A stretch of 9,293 bases of DNA, from positions 1-9,293 of the forward strand of contig JBBSVE010000119.1 of assembly GCA_038233815.1 (NCBI GenBank). The letters run 5' to 3'. The position numbers and the translations under genes were made by a program. The notes beneath the pieces are model-generated. The model worked only from the letters and a program-made list of their open reading frames with translations. It was not told the DNA's origin and made no database searches. Positions 1 to 7,671 of the stretch are shown here, piece after piece. How positions within the stretch are numbered: position 1 is the stretch's first letter; every line of letters begins with the position of its first letter. This DNA comes from JBBSVE01 sp038233815 (GTDB lineage: Bacteria > Pseudomonadota > Alphaproteobacteria > Rhodobacterales > Rhodobacteraceae).

Positions 1-998
<998 letters not shown>

Positions 999-1004
999 GA
1001 AGTT

Positions 1005-1012
1005 CCCTCCTT
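1005..1012 (-). promoter_or_regulatory. Strong Shine-Dalgarno sequence of ftsH
   Basis: On the minus strand AAGGAGGG lies six bases before the GTG codon at 998. It is the best ribosome binding site in the window and settles the choice of a GTG start, since no ATG in the same frame is similarly placed. Confidence 0.85.
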
Positions 1013-1051
1013 GCGCACCGCACCAGCCGCGATGCAAAATCCCTTGACCAC

Positions 1052-1079
1052 AAGATAGAGATAGTTTCGACCTGTTCAA
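1052..1079 (-). promoter_or_regulatory. Candidate sigma-70-like promoter for ftsH
   Basis: Reading the minus strand, TTGAAC (1079-1074) and TATCTT (1057-1052) are separated by 16 bases, each matching the -35/-10 consensus at four of six positions. The -35 box overlaps the tilS stop codon. Transcription would begin near 1045, leaving an untranslated leader of about 45 nt before ftsH. ftsH is heat-shock controlled in several proteobacteria, but I see no convincing RpoH-type element here. This is inference from pattern only. Confidence 0.3.
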
Positions 1080-2323
1080 TGCGATACTGCGAACGGACGG
1101 GTCGGCGCGACAATCCGCGCGGTCCATCCTTCGCCAAGACCCGCTGCCGGAGCGGCGACGAGACGGTCCCCGGACCAGAGTGCCGGTGACACCATCAGCG
1201 CGTCCCGGCTGGCCCCGGTCGTTCGCCAGTTCGGACAAAAGCGCAAGCCAGACGCGCTCAGTGCTTTGACTTCGAGGCCCTCGAATGCGGCCTCGGCCTG
1301 CGTATCCAGCCACCATCGTCCGTCCCAGACCGCCCCGGGACGGCTCACCAGTCCCGCGACCGCCCGAGGCTCGCGGACCACGCGAAAGCCTCTCGCCCCG
1401 CAGCGGATGCGGCACCCGGAAAGCGTGGAGTCCTGGCCTGCGTCGACGGCCTCCAGAACCCGCGACAGCGATGCGGCCCGAGGCGGATGCACAGGCCGCG
1501 CGACCCAGACCACCGCCTCCTGCAACAGCCTGCGCTTCATCTGCACGCCGTGCCTGTCCCAGATCTCGGCATCGAACCGCACCTCGCCGACCACCACGTC
1601 CGTCATCAAGGCACCGATTCGTGCCGCCTCCTCCCTGATCCCCTGCCGTTCCGATGCCAGATGCGCCATCGTCAGGGCGATGCCCGCGACACTGATCCCC
1701 AGAGGTTGCAATGCCATTAACGCCGTCCTCGCCCGGACGCGGGCGAACCGGGGGTCGGCATTGCTCGGATCGTCGATCCACGCCACGCCACGCCTGCGCA
1801 AGTCCTGCCGCAACGCCTCCCGCTCCACACCAAGGAACGGACGCAGGAAGCGCACCTCATCCACATCGAAGCGCGACCGCATGCCGACAAGCCCGTCGAA
1901 CCCTGCCGCCCGCCCCAGGCCCATCAGGAACGTCTCCGCCTGATCGTCGGCGGTGTGGCCCAGAACGACGGCTCCCACCCCCTTTGCCGCAGCCCATTCG
2001 GCCATCAAGGCGTAGCGGGCCTGCCGCGCGGCATCCATCAGATTGCCCCGCACGGCGCCGTGCTGCCAGATCCGAACGTCATGCGGCACGCGCAACCGTG
2101 CGCAGGCGTCGGCGGCAAATCGGGCCTCCTCAACCGAGCCGGGGCGCAGGGCGTGGTCCACGGTCACGGCATGAAGGGACGCATCGGTCCCGGCACAAGC
2201 CTCCGCCAGAAGATGTAGAACGGCCATCGAATCGCTGCCGCCCGACAGGGCCACGCCGATCCGCGCGATGCCGGACCCGGCCACCCGCCGCGCGATGTCG
2301 AGCGCTGTCGCCCCTACGGACAC
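1076..2323 (-). CDS. tilS: TilS, tRNA(Ile)-lysidine synthetase
   Basis: TilS uses ATP and lysine to convert the wobble C34 of the CAU-anticodon tRNA-Ile2 to lysidine, so the tRNA reads AUA and is charged with Ile rather than Met. It is normally essential. The 415-residue protein shows the N-type PP-loop SGGSDS at 27-32, the second ATP/tRNA motif GHTADDQAET at ~122-131, and WIDDPSN at 182-188 followed by the Arg-rich stretch RFARVRAR. These are hallmarks of the TilS catalytic core. The C-terminal half is less conserved, as is usual. I place the start at GTG 2323, which has AAGGG five bases upstream and overlaps the last 10 bases of cpoB, implying translational coupling. The frame stays open for another 62 codons inside cpoB, but that extension is out-of-frame cpoB sequence and looks unlike TilS. 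Position between cpoB and ftsH fits the alphaproteobacterial gene order. Confidence 0.93.
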   Translation of the reverse strand: MSVGATALDIARRVAGSGIARIGVALSGGSDSMAVLHLLAEACAGTDASLHAVTVDHALRPGSVEEARFAADACARLRVPHDVRIWQHGAVRGNLMDAARQARYALMAEWAAAKGVGAVVLGHTADDQAETFLMGLGRAAGFDGLVGMRSRFDVDEVRFLRPFLGVEREALRQDLRRRGVAWIDDPSNADPRFARVRARTALMALQPLGISVAGIALTMAHLASERQGIREEAARIGALMTDVVVGEVRFDAEIWDRHGVQMKRRLLQEAVVWVARPVHPPRAASLSRVLEAVDAGQDSTLSGCRIRCGARGFRVVREPRAVAGLVSRPGAVWDGRWWLDTQAEAAFEGLEVKALSASGLRFCPNWRTTGASRDALMVSPALWSGDRLVAAPAAGLGEGWTARIVAPTRPFAVSH

Positions 2324-3132
2324 CCCAACCCTTGGCGCGCCTGCGCCGCATTGGTGGCGGAGGCGGTTCCGGGAAAGCGGTTTCCGACCTCCGCCAGCGT
2401 GACACAGGCCTCCGGTCCCTGACCGAGCTTGCCCAGCGCCTGACCCACATGGAGCAGCGCCTCCGGCGCGCGCGGCCCCGCCATGTCGCCGGAAAACGCC
2501 TCCAGCCATGCCCGTGCGGCGTTCGAGGTCTCGCCCAGCTTGTCCAGCGCCTCGCCGCGCAGGAAGTTCGCCTCCGGCGTCAGCGCACCGCCCGGGTAGG
2601 TCTGCGCATAGGTCGCAAACTGGTCCGCGGCGCCGCGAAAGTCACCTTGACCGAGCACCCCCTTGGCCCGGTCAAAGTCGCTTTGTTCGTTGACGGCGAG
2701 GGAGCCCGCGGCAGCGGCGGGTGGTGGCGCGGGCTGGGCGGCGGGCGCGGACGTGCCCCCGCCCAAAGGCTTCGTCTGACCCAGCTTGGCGGTATCGCCG
2801 CCCTCCAGTTCGGTCAGGCGGAACTCCAGGTCGCCGATCCGGTTGGTGCCGTCCGACACCACCTGATTGATCCGGAACTCAAGCTTCTCGGTCTTCGCGG
2901 TCAGGTCGGCGAGTGCGGCCTCGATCGTGTCCAGCCGTTGCAACGCGGGACCGGTCGCGCCTACGCCGCGCGCGCCTCCCGTGGTCGAAAGCTCGGTCTT
3001 CAGACCCATGACGCTCTGGTTCAGGAGCGTCAGCTCCTGCCGGATGTCCGCCAGCGTCTCTTTCCGGTCCTGCGCCGGGGCCGCCATCGGCAGCCCCAAC
3101 ATCAAAATCACAAGACCCGCACCGATCCGCAT
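2314..3132 (-). CDS. cpoB: CpoB/YbgF, Tol-Pal system periplasmic TPR protein
   Basis: CpoB (YbgF) is a periplasmic partner of the Tol-Pal complex. In E. coli it coordinates peptidoglycan synthesis by PBP1B with outer-membrane constriction. The 272-residue product begins with a signal peptide (MRIGAGLVILMLGLPMAAPA, probable cleavage around residue 20). A heptad-like helical segment at ~25-112 matches the N-terminal oligomerising coiled coil. A Pro/Ala/Gly linker spans ~122-145, and TPR-type helices span ~150-270 (DFRGAADQFATYAQTYP, then EALDKLGETSNAARAWLEAF, then LLHVGQALGKLGQ). It ends in LGCP; Cys243 and Cys271 could pair. I chose ATG 3132, one base after the pal stop with GGGGG six bases upstream. 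An in-frame ATG at 3147 lies inside pal and would only add a short hydrophilic extension before the signal peptide. The short gap to pal and overlap with tilS indicate one transcript. Confidence 0.92.
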   Translation of the reverse strand: MRIGAGLVILMLGLPMAAPAQDRKETLADIRQELTLLNQSVMGLKTELSTTGGARGVGATGPALQRLDTIEAALADLTAKTEKLEFRINQVVSDGTNRIGDLEFRLTELEGGDTAKLGQTKPLGGGTSAPAAQPAPPPAAAAGSLAVNEQSDFDRAKGVLGQGDFRGAADQFATYAQTYPGGALTPEANFLRGEALDKLGETSNAARAWLEAFSGDMAGPRAPEALLHVGQALGKLGQGPEACVTLAEVGNRFPGTASATNAAQARQGLGCP

Positions 3133-3133
3133 G

Positions 3134-3652
3134 TCAGACCCCCGCACCGGCCGACAGTACGGTTACGGCGCGACGGTTCCTCGAGTAGCAATCCTCGTCC
3201 GAACAGATCGCGATAGGGCGTTCCTTGCCGTAGCTTACGGTGCGGATGCGGTTGGCGGCGACCCCTTGGCTCACGAGGAAGTTCTGCGCCGCACTCGCCC
3301 GGCGCGCACCCAGCGCGAGGTTGTATTCCCGCGTTCCCTGCTCGTCCGCGTGGCCCTCCACGATAACAGCATAGGACGGGTTCGCGTTGAGCCACCCCGC
3401 CTGCCCGGTGAGCGTCGCGCGCGCCTGATCGGACAGCGTGTTCTGGTCGACCGCGAAAAACACCCGGTCGCCGACGGTCTGGTTGAAATAGGCCGCCGAT
3501 TTCGGGTCCGAGGCGGATCCGAAGCCGCCCTGCGCGATCCCGCCCGGCCCGCCCACGCCGCCGGGTCCGCCAGCGCCGAACCGGTCGGGGTTGTTGCAGG
3601 CCGCAAGGCCCAGCATGGCCACGAGAACCATCGCCTTGGGAACAAATGCCAT
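3134..3652 (-). CDS. pal: Pal, peptidoglycan-associated outer-membrane lipoprotein
   Basis: Pal anchors the outer membrane to peptidoglycan and exchanges between peptidoglycan and TolB under control of the TolQRA motor. The 172-residue precursor has a lipoprotein signal ending in the lipobox LAAC, with lipidated Cys19 followed by Asn20; there is no Asp+2, which fits outer-membrane sorting. A Gly/Pro-rich tether (residues ~24-48, repeated GGPGG) leads to an OmpA-C domain at ~58-170. Its signature at 98-118, VEGHADEQGTREYNLALGARR, holds the Asp and Arg expected to grip diaminopimelate. Cys150 and Cys155 flank a short acidic loop. The start at ATG 3652 has an AGAAGGA ribosome binding site and gives a normal signal peptide; the longer frame from 3688 adds twelve hydrophilic residues and is less likely. 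It lies 93 nt after tolB, the widest gap in the tol cluster, with a possible promoter inside. Confidence 0.95.
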   Translation of the reverse strand: MAFVPKAMVLVAMLGLAACNNPDRFGAGGPGGVGGPGGIAQGGFGSASDPKSAAYFNQTVGDRVFFAVDQNTLSDQARATLTGQAGWLNANPSYAVIVEGHADEQGTREYNLALGARRASAAQNFLVSQGVAANRIRTVSYGKERPIAICSDEDCYSRNRRAVTVLSAGAGV

Positions 3653-3706
3653 CCGCGTCTTCCTTCTTTCCTGCCCGCTCGGGGACATCCTGCCTTGCTT
3701 TGCCCG

Positions 3707-3735
3707 ACCCTAGCAGCTTTGGAACCGGCTGTGAA
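3707..3735 (-). promoter_or_regulatory. Possible internal promoter ahead of pal
   Basis: In the tolB-pal gap the minus strand reads TTCACA (3735-3730), 17 bases, TAGGGT (3712-3707). The first box matches TTGACA at five of six positions; the second is weak at three of six. It would start pal-cpoB-tilS transcription about 50 nt before the pal start codon. Pal is needed in much higher copy than TolB, so an extra promoter would make sense, but this rests on pattern alone. Confidence 0.25.
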
Positions 3736-3745
3736 TCGCGCTCGT

Positions 3746-5119
3746 CTATTTCAGGAGCGGTGACCATGCGGGGTCCGAGGCCGGTCCCGGCGTCTTCACC
3801 TTCTTCAGGTTTCGCCCCGAGATGTCGACGGAATAGAGCGCGGGCTCCCCCCCCGCACCGGCGGATTCGCGGGTGAACATGATGACCCGCCCGTTGGGTG
3901 CCCATGTCGGGCCCTCGTCGAGAAAGGAGGAGGTCAGCAGCCGCTCCTCTGACCCGTCGGTCCGCATCACGCCGATGTGGAATCTCCCCGCGCCCTGATT
4001 GGTGAAGGCGATCATGTCGCCGCGCGGACTCCAGACCGGCGTGCCGTAGCGCCCCGCCCCGTTGGAGATGCGCCGCGGCTCGCCGCCGCCCGCCGACATG
4101 ACATAGACCTGCTGCTCGCCCGAACGGTCGCTCTCGAACACGATCTGGCTGCCGTCGGGCGAAAAGCTCGGCGCGGTCTCGATCGAGGGCGCGCTCGTCA
4201 GTCGCTTCAGAGCGCCGGACTTCGTGTCCACGGTATAGAGGTCGGTGTTGCCGCCCTGCTCCAGCGAGAACACAACCGTCCGCCCGTCGGGTGCAAAGCG
4301 GGGCGCGAAGGTCATGGTGCCGGGCTGTTCGTCCAGCCCGCGCGCGGTGACGCTTGCCACATCCATCACGTAGATGCGCGGAAAGCCGGAGATGTAGGAG
4401 GTGTAGAGGATGCGGTCGCCCGACGGCGAGAAGCGCGGCGCCAGCACGATCGCGCGGCTGTCGGTCAGGTAGGACACGTTGGCCCCGTCGTAGTCCATGA
4501 TCGCGAGCCGCTTCTGGCGCGCGTCCTTGGGCCCCGCTTCCGCGACGAAGGCCACGCGGCTGTCGAAATAGCCGCCCTCGCCGGTGATCCGGCTGTAGAC
4601 CGCGTCGGCCACCTTGTGTGCCATCCGCCGCCAGCCCTGCGCCGTGCCCGCGAACTGGAGGCCGCCCTGCCCGTTCGCGTCCTTCAGCTCCTGCCCCGAA
4701 AAGACGTCGTAGACGCGGAACTTCACCACGATCCTATCGCCCGCCGCACTCACCGCGCCGGAGATCAGCGCCTGTGCGTTGATCGCCTTCCAGTCGGCAT
4801 AGGCAACCGGGGCCTCGAAGCTTGCGAGGTTGCCCACGAAGGCGGAGGCCGGGATCTCCCGGAAGAGGCCGGTGCCCGACAGGTCCTGCGCGATCACCCG
4901 GGCGATGTTGCGCGAGAGTTCCGCCGCACCGGAGGTCTCCGCCACAAAATCGGGGACCGCGAAGGGCAAGGGCTCGATCACGCCGTCGGTGATGACGATG
5001 CGCAGCGGCTTGTCCTGCGCATGGACTGGCAGCGCCAGCGTGCCAAGGGCAAGCGTCGCTGCCAGCATGGCACGGAGCCTTTGCATGAAGCCGGGCCGGG
5101 TGGGGGACTGTGCGTTCAT
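3746..5119 (-). CDS. tolB: TolB, periplasmic beta-propeller of the Tol-Pal system
   Basis: TolB is a periplasmic protein that binds Pal with its propeller and TolA with its mature N-terminus. The 457-residue precursor carries a signal peptide ending around VHA-Q (residues 32-35), with a somewhat long N-region. An N-terminal alpha/beta domain spans ~36-180 and begins DKPLRIVITDGVIEPLPF. A six-bladed propeller spans ~185-457, with repeated blade motifs APRFSPSGDRILYTS (228-242), APRFAPDGRTVVFS (272-285), APSFSPDGSQIVFES (316-330), TPVWSPRGDMIAFT (360-373) and GPTWAPNGRVIMFT (403-416), closing with DPAWSPLLK. The ATG at 5119 overlaps the tolA stop as ATGA and has GAGGA just upstream within tolA, so translation is coupled. 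An alternative ATG at 5086 would give a shorter signal peptide but has no visible ribosome binding site. Length and motifs are normal for the family. Confidence 0.96.
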   Translation of the reverse strand: MNAQSPTRPGFMQRLRAMLAATLALGTLALPVHAQDKPLRIVITDGVIEPLPFAVPDFVAETSGAAELSRNIARVIAQDLSGTGLFREIPASAFVGNLASFEAPVAYADWKAINAQALISGAVSAAGDRIVVKFRVYDVFSGQELKDANGQGGLQFAGTAQGWRRMAHKVADAVYSRITGEGGYFDSRVAFVAEAGPKDARQKRLAIMDYDGANVSYLTDSRAIVLAPRFSPSGDRILYTSYISGFPRIYVMDVASVTARGLDEQPGTMTFAPRFAPDGRTVVFSLEQGGNTDLYTVDTKSGALKRLTSAPSIETAPSFSPDGSQIVFESDRSGEQQVYVMSAGGGEPRRISNGAGRYGTPVWSPRGDMIAFTNQGAGRFHIGVMRTDGSEERLLTSSFLDEGPTWAPNGRVIMFTRESAGAGGEPALYSVDISGRNLKKVKTPGPASDPAWSPLLK

Positions 5120-6285
5120 TTCATCCTCATGTTCTTGGGATCGAAGACCAGCTCCAGGGTCTTCCACTGCCCGTATTTCTCCGCCGGCAACTTGAAGCCG
5201 GATGCGCCGCAGCGGATGATCGCGCGGCGTGCCGCCTCATAGGCCTGCCGTGCCGCCGTGGCCGATCCGCCCACCGCGTCCGTCATGCGGATCGAGCCCG
5301 CGTCCGGGATGCCCGTCTCCGCCAGTTGGACCGAGACGGTCACGGTCGTGTTCAGCGCCTCGGACGACAGCGAGCCCACGTTCCAACAGGCCTGCACCGC
5401 CACCTTCAGCGCATCCTTTTCGCCCGATGTCATCGGCGGCCCTGTGGGTGCTGCCGCCGGGCTCGGCGTGTCGCTGGACGCGGACATCGCCGCCGCGGCT
5501 GCCGCCACCGCATCCGCGATGGCATCCTTGGGCACATCGGAGGCGGAGACGGCGTCCGGCGGAATCTCGCTGCTGGCCACGACCGCAGGCGGACGCGGCG
5601 CGGGACGGACCCGGGGACGCGAACTCGCAAGCGGGGCGAGATCGCTCTTCTTTTTGGCTTCGGTGGCGAGCACGGTGCCCGCGTCGGGGGCCGCCGTCTC
5701 CGGCCGGTCTGGCGTGATCTGGGCCGCGTCGGGTGTGGCTTCGGGCGTCACGGCGGGGGATGCCGCCGCGTCGGGCACGGCGTCGGGCGCCGGGGCCTCG
5801 GTCGGATCGGGGGCGACGCGGTCGGCAGGACGCTCGCGCGGGCGTTCCGCCACGGTGGGCGCCGTGACGGGCGGATCCTCCGACAGGGGGGCCGTCGGCT
5901 GCGGTGCGGGGTCCGGCTCCGGCGCAGGCGGGGTGGGGTCGGTCGCGTCGGGCACCGGATCGGGCGGAGGCGGCGTCTGCTGCGCCCGCTCGGGCGGCGG
6001 GGTTTCGGCGGTGGGTGCAGGCGGGGCCTGATCGGGTGCGACCGCTTCCGGCACCGCGACGTCCGTCTGCGACGGTTTCGGCGGCGGTGCGGTGGGCGAC
6101 AAGGCCTCGATCGCCGCGAACTCCGCCGAGGAGACCAGCGACACTTCCGTCACCGCCATTTCCGGGTTGTCGTCATGGCGCGAGAATAGCCCGCCCACCG
6201 CGATCCAAACGATCAGCGCCGCATGACCGACGCCCGACGCAAGCGTGCCCCGGTCCATGTCGGCGATGCCGGATGCCAGCCCCAC
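5116..6285 (-). CDS. tolA: TolA, membrane-anchored periplasm-spanning energy transducer
   Basis: TolA links the TolQR proton channel to TolB and Pal, in a way analogous to TonB. The 389-residue protein has one N-terminal membrane anchor at ~17-34 (GVGHAALIVWIAVGGLF). A long Pro/Ala/Asp/Glu-rich domain spans ~62-285, with runs such as APPAPTAETPPPERAQQTPP. The C-terminal domain at ~286-389 is related to TolA domain III and TonB-C, with Cys300 and Cys359 suitably placed for a disulphide. The middle domain is proline-rich and acidic rather than the Lys/Ala/Glu helix of E. coli TolA, which probably makes it an extended polyproline-like spacer. The GTG start at 6285 has GAGG seven bases upstream, overlapping the tolR stop. 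An in-frame ATG at 6258 would give a start more typical of related proteins (MDRGTLASGVGH) but lacks a ribosome binding site, so the exact start is uncertain. The stop overlaps tolB by four bases. Confidence 0.92.
   Translation of the reverse strand: MGLASGIADMDRGTLASGVGHAALIVWIAVGGLFSRHDDNPEMAVTEVSLVSSAEFAAIEALSPTAPPPKPSQTDVAVPEAVAPDQAPPAPTAETPPPERAQQTPPPPDPVPDATDPTPPAPEPDPAPQPTAPLSEDPPVTAPTVAERPRERPADRVAPDPTEAPAPDAVPDAAASPAVTPEATPDAAQITPDRPETAAPDAGTVLATEAKKKSDLAPLASSRPRVRPAPRPPAVVASSEIPPDAVSASDVPKDAIADAVAAAAAAMSASSDTPSPAAAPTGPPMTSGEKDALKVAVQACWNVGSLSSEALNTTVTVSVQLAETGIPDAGSIRMTDAVGGSATAARQAYEAARRAIIRCGASGFKLPAEKYGQWKTLELVFDPKNMRMK
5117..5128 (-). promoter_or_regulatory. tolB ribosome binding site inside the tolA 3' end, with ATGA stop/start overlap
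   Basis: On the minus strand GAGGA (5128-5124) lies four bases before the tolB ATG (5119-5117), inside the final codons of tolA, and the tolA TGA is contained in ATGA. This decides the tolB start and implies translational coupling, which would help fix the TolA:TolB ratio. Confidence 0.7.
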
Positions 6286-6294
6286 CCCGCCGCC

Positions 6295-6771
6295 TCAGCC
6301 GCCAGTCGCGCCGAAGCTCGGCCCGTCCGTATCCGTCACCAGCCCGATGTTGCGAAACCCGCCCGCGTTGAGCGCGCCCATCACCTGCGCCACGCGCGCA
6401 TAGGCAATCGACCCGTCCACCTTCAGGAAGATCTTGTCCGACGTCCGCTCCGCCGCGACCGCTTTCAGCTTTGGCATCAACTCGTCCTCGGCCACCTCCT
6501 GCGTCTGGATATAGAGCTTGCCGTCCCCGGTGAGCGATATCGTCAGCGGCTCCTCCTGCTCGGTCGGAAGGGCGGTCGCGGCGGTCTTGGGCAGTTCCAG
6601 CGGAACCCCCACGGTCAGGAGCGGCGCCGCAACCATGAAGATGATGAGGAGGACGAGCATCACGTCGACCATTGGCGTGATGTTGATCTCCGCCATCGCC
6701 GCCGACCGGCCGCGCCTGCGCCGCGCGCGCCGGCCCCCGCCCTTCACGCCCTTGATGACGCCGCCCGCCAT
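6295..6771 (-). CDS. tolR: TolR, inner-membrane motor subunit (ExbD/TolR family)
   Basis: TolR works with TolQ as a proton-driven motor that energises TolA. The 158-residue protein has the family topology: a basic cytoplasmic tail, one membrane helix at ~35-52 (VDVMLVLLIIFMVAAPLL) with the essential Asp36 near its start (preceded by INITPMVD), and a periplasmic domain at ~53-158. The latter contains LPKTA and TISLTGDGKLYI, then KVDGSIAYARVAQVMGALN and GFRNIGLVT, as expected. The ATG at 6771 follows the tolQ stop by three bases and has only a weak ribosome binding site, so it probably relies on coupling to tolQ. The N-terminal tail is unusually basic, with RRARRRRGR at 14-22, consistent with the positive-inside rule. 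The C-terminus ends in a short Gly-rich tail that may interact with TolA or peptidoglycan. Confidence 0.96.
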   Translation of the reverse strand: MAGGVIKGVKGGGRRARRRRGRSAAMAEINITPMVDVMLVLLIIFMVAAPLLTVGVPLELPKTAATALPTEQEEPLTISLTGDGKLYIQTQEVAEDELMPKLKAVAAERTSDKIFLKVDGSIAYARVAQVMGALNAGGFRNIGLVTDTDGPSFGATGG

Positions 6772-6774
6772 GGC

Positions 6775-7482
6775 TCAGGCGTCCAGCTGGCGCGACAGGA
6801 TGGTGGCGAATTCGTCGGCGAATGCCTCGTAGCCGCCGATCACATGCTCGCTGTCGGAGTTCAGCTTGTTGTAGAAGATCACCGCCGGAATCGCCGCGAA
6901 GAGCCCGATTCCGGTGGCCAGAAGCGCCTCGGCGATGCCCGGCGCCACGACGGCGAGATTGGTGTTCTGGCTGATCGCGATCTGCTCGAACGCGTTCTTG
7001 ATGCCCCAGACGGTGCCGAAAAGCCCGATGAAGGGCGCGGTCGATCCGGTGGTGGCCAGAAACGCGAGGCCTGCGTTCATGCGCTCGCTCTCCTTGGCGA
7101 TGGCCACGTCCATGGTGCGGTCGATGCGCGCCTGCGCCCCCGCGATGAGACCGCCGTCCTGCCGGTGGCTGCGGCGCCATTCGAGCATGCCGGACGCAAA
7201 GATCTTCTCCGGCGCGCCGGAGGGGTCGGGGCCGATCTTCTCGAACAATTCGTCCAGTGGCTCGCCGGACCAGAAAGCCCGGTCGAACGCCTGCGCCTCA
7301 CGCCGGGAGTTCCGGAAAGCGATGTGCTTGCGGATGATGATGGCCCAGGACCAGAAGGACATCGCCAGCAGGATCAGCATCACGATCTGGACGGTGAAGG
7401 TCGCGCGCGCAAACAGGGCCAGAAGCGAGAAATCAATCTCCCGCGCGGCGGCAAGGGTGTTCGTTTCCATAGACCTGCTCAT
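6775..7482 (-). CDS. tolQ: TolQ, inner-membrane proton-channel subunit (MotA/TolQ/ExbB family)
   Basis: TolQ forms a pentameric channel around the TolR dimer and uses the proton motive force to move TolA. The 235-residue protein has three membrane helices at ~29-50, ~139-160 and ~178-203. The hallmark segment FLATTGSTAPFIGLFGTVWG is at 141-160, and the third helix carries the small-residue motif GIAEALLATGIGLFAAIPAV. The cytoplasmic loop ~55-135 carries FASGMLEWRR, typical of the family. The start is ATG 7482 or, equally possible, ATG 7470 (METNTLAAAREIDF, closer to the usual family start); neither has a good ribosome binding site. It is the first gene of the tol series. In many proteobacteria ybgC precedes it; here only IS debris does. 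Confidence 0.96.
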   Translation of the reverse strand: MSRSMETNTLAAAREIDFSLLALFARATFTVQIVMLILLAMSFWSWAIIIRKHIAFRNSRREAQAFDRAFWSGEPLDELFEKIGPDPSGAPEKIFASGMLEWRRSHRQDGGLIAGAQARIDRTMDVAIAKESERMNAGLAFLATTGSTAPFIGLFGTVWGIKNAFEQIAISQNTNLAVVAPGIAEALLATGIGLFAAIPAVIFYNKLNSDSEHVIGGYEAFADEFATILSRQLDA

Positions 7483-7518
7483 GTTCGGGGCCGTTTCCCG
7501 GCCTTGTCGTTGCGCGGG

Positions 7519-7548
7519 ACTCTATCAAGGTTCGGATCCGATTGCCAA
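7519..7548 (-). promoter_or_regulatory. Candidate promoter of the tol-pal operon
   Basis: On the minus strand TTGGCA (7548-7543, five of six to TTGACA) is followed after 18 bases by TAGAGT (7524-7519, four of six to TATAAT). Transcription would begin near 7512, leaving a leader of about 30 nt before tolQ. It lies between tolQ and the probable edge of the IS5-type remnant (~7570), so it would have survived the insertions. Predicted from pattern only. Confidence 0.35.
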
Positions 7549-7568
7549 TGCTACCGTGGCGACGCACG

Positions 7569-7671
7569 TAGGGGAGAGCTGAAGAACACACTTCGCAAGG
7601 AAGTTGTTGCTGCGGGCGGTCAAAGGCTCTGTATGACTTGGCAAGACGAGGCCGAAGCGGTCATTTTTTCG
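7569..7671. mobile_element. Probable non-coding end of the decayed IS5-type element
   Basis: These ~100 bases separate the IS5-type transposase stop from the tol promoter region. They contain no reading frame that I recognise. Near 7570-7588 the plus strand reads TAGGGGAGAGCTGAAGAAC, which resembles terminal repeats ending in 'CTGAAGAAC' that I associate with some IS5-type elements. No matching inverted copy was found to the right, so the opposite end is decayed or deleted. The boundary is a guess. Confidence 0.3.

Noticed and set aside
999..1075. Terminator or RpoH heat-shock promoter between tilS and ftsH
   Set aside because: No hairpin was found. A CTTG motif exists, but nothing at the right distance resembles the RpoH -10 box, so only a weak sigma-70-like candidate is listed.
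1711..3216. A long plus-strand open frame (501 codons) opposite tilS, cpoB and pal
   Set aside because: It lies antisense to three clearly recognised genes, its product is Arg/Pro/Gln-rich low-complexity sequence, and it has no ribosome binding site. It is a typical artefact of high-GC DNA.
3977..5242. A 421-codon plus-strand open frame opposite tolB
   Set aside because: It is the complement of an unmistakable TolB reading frame and has no motif of its own.
5460..6090. Repeated GC-rich motifs that look like a tandem repeat or a repeat array
   Set aside because: They are degenerate Pro/Ala/Glu codons of the TolA spacer with no fixed unit length or conserved copies; they are not a CRISPR array or satellite.
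7641..7671. T-rich run (TCATTTTTTCG) as a rho-independent terminator
   Set aside because: No convincing GC-rich stem-loop precedes the T run on the plus strand, and on the minus strand the run is A-rich with no suitable hairpin.
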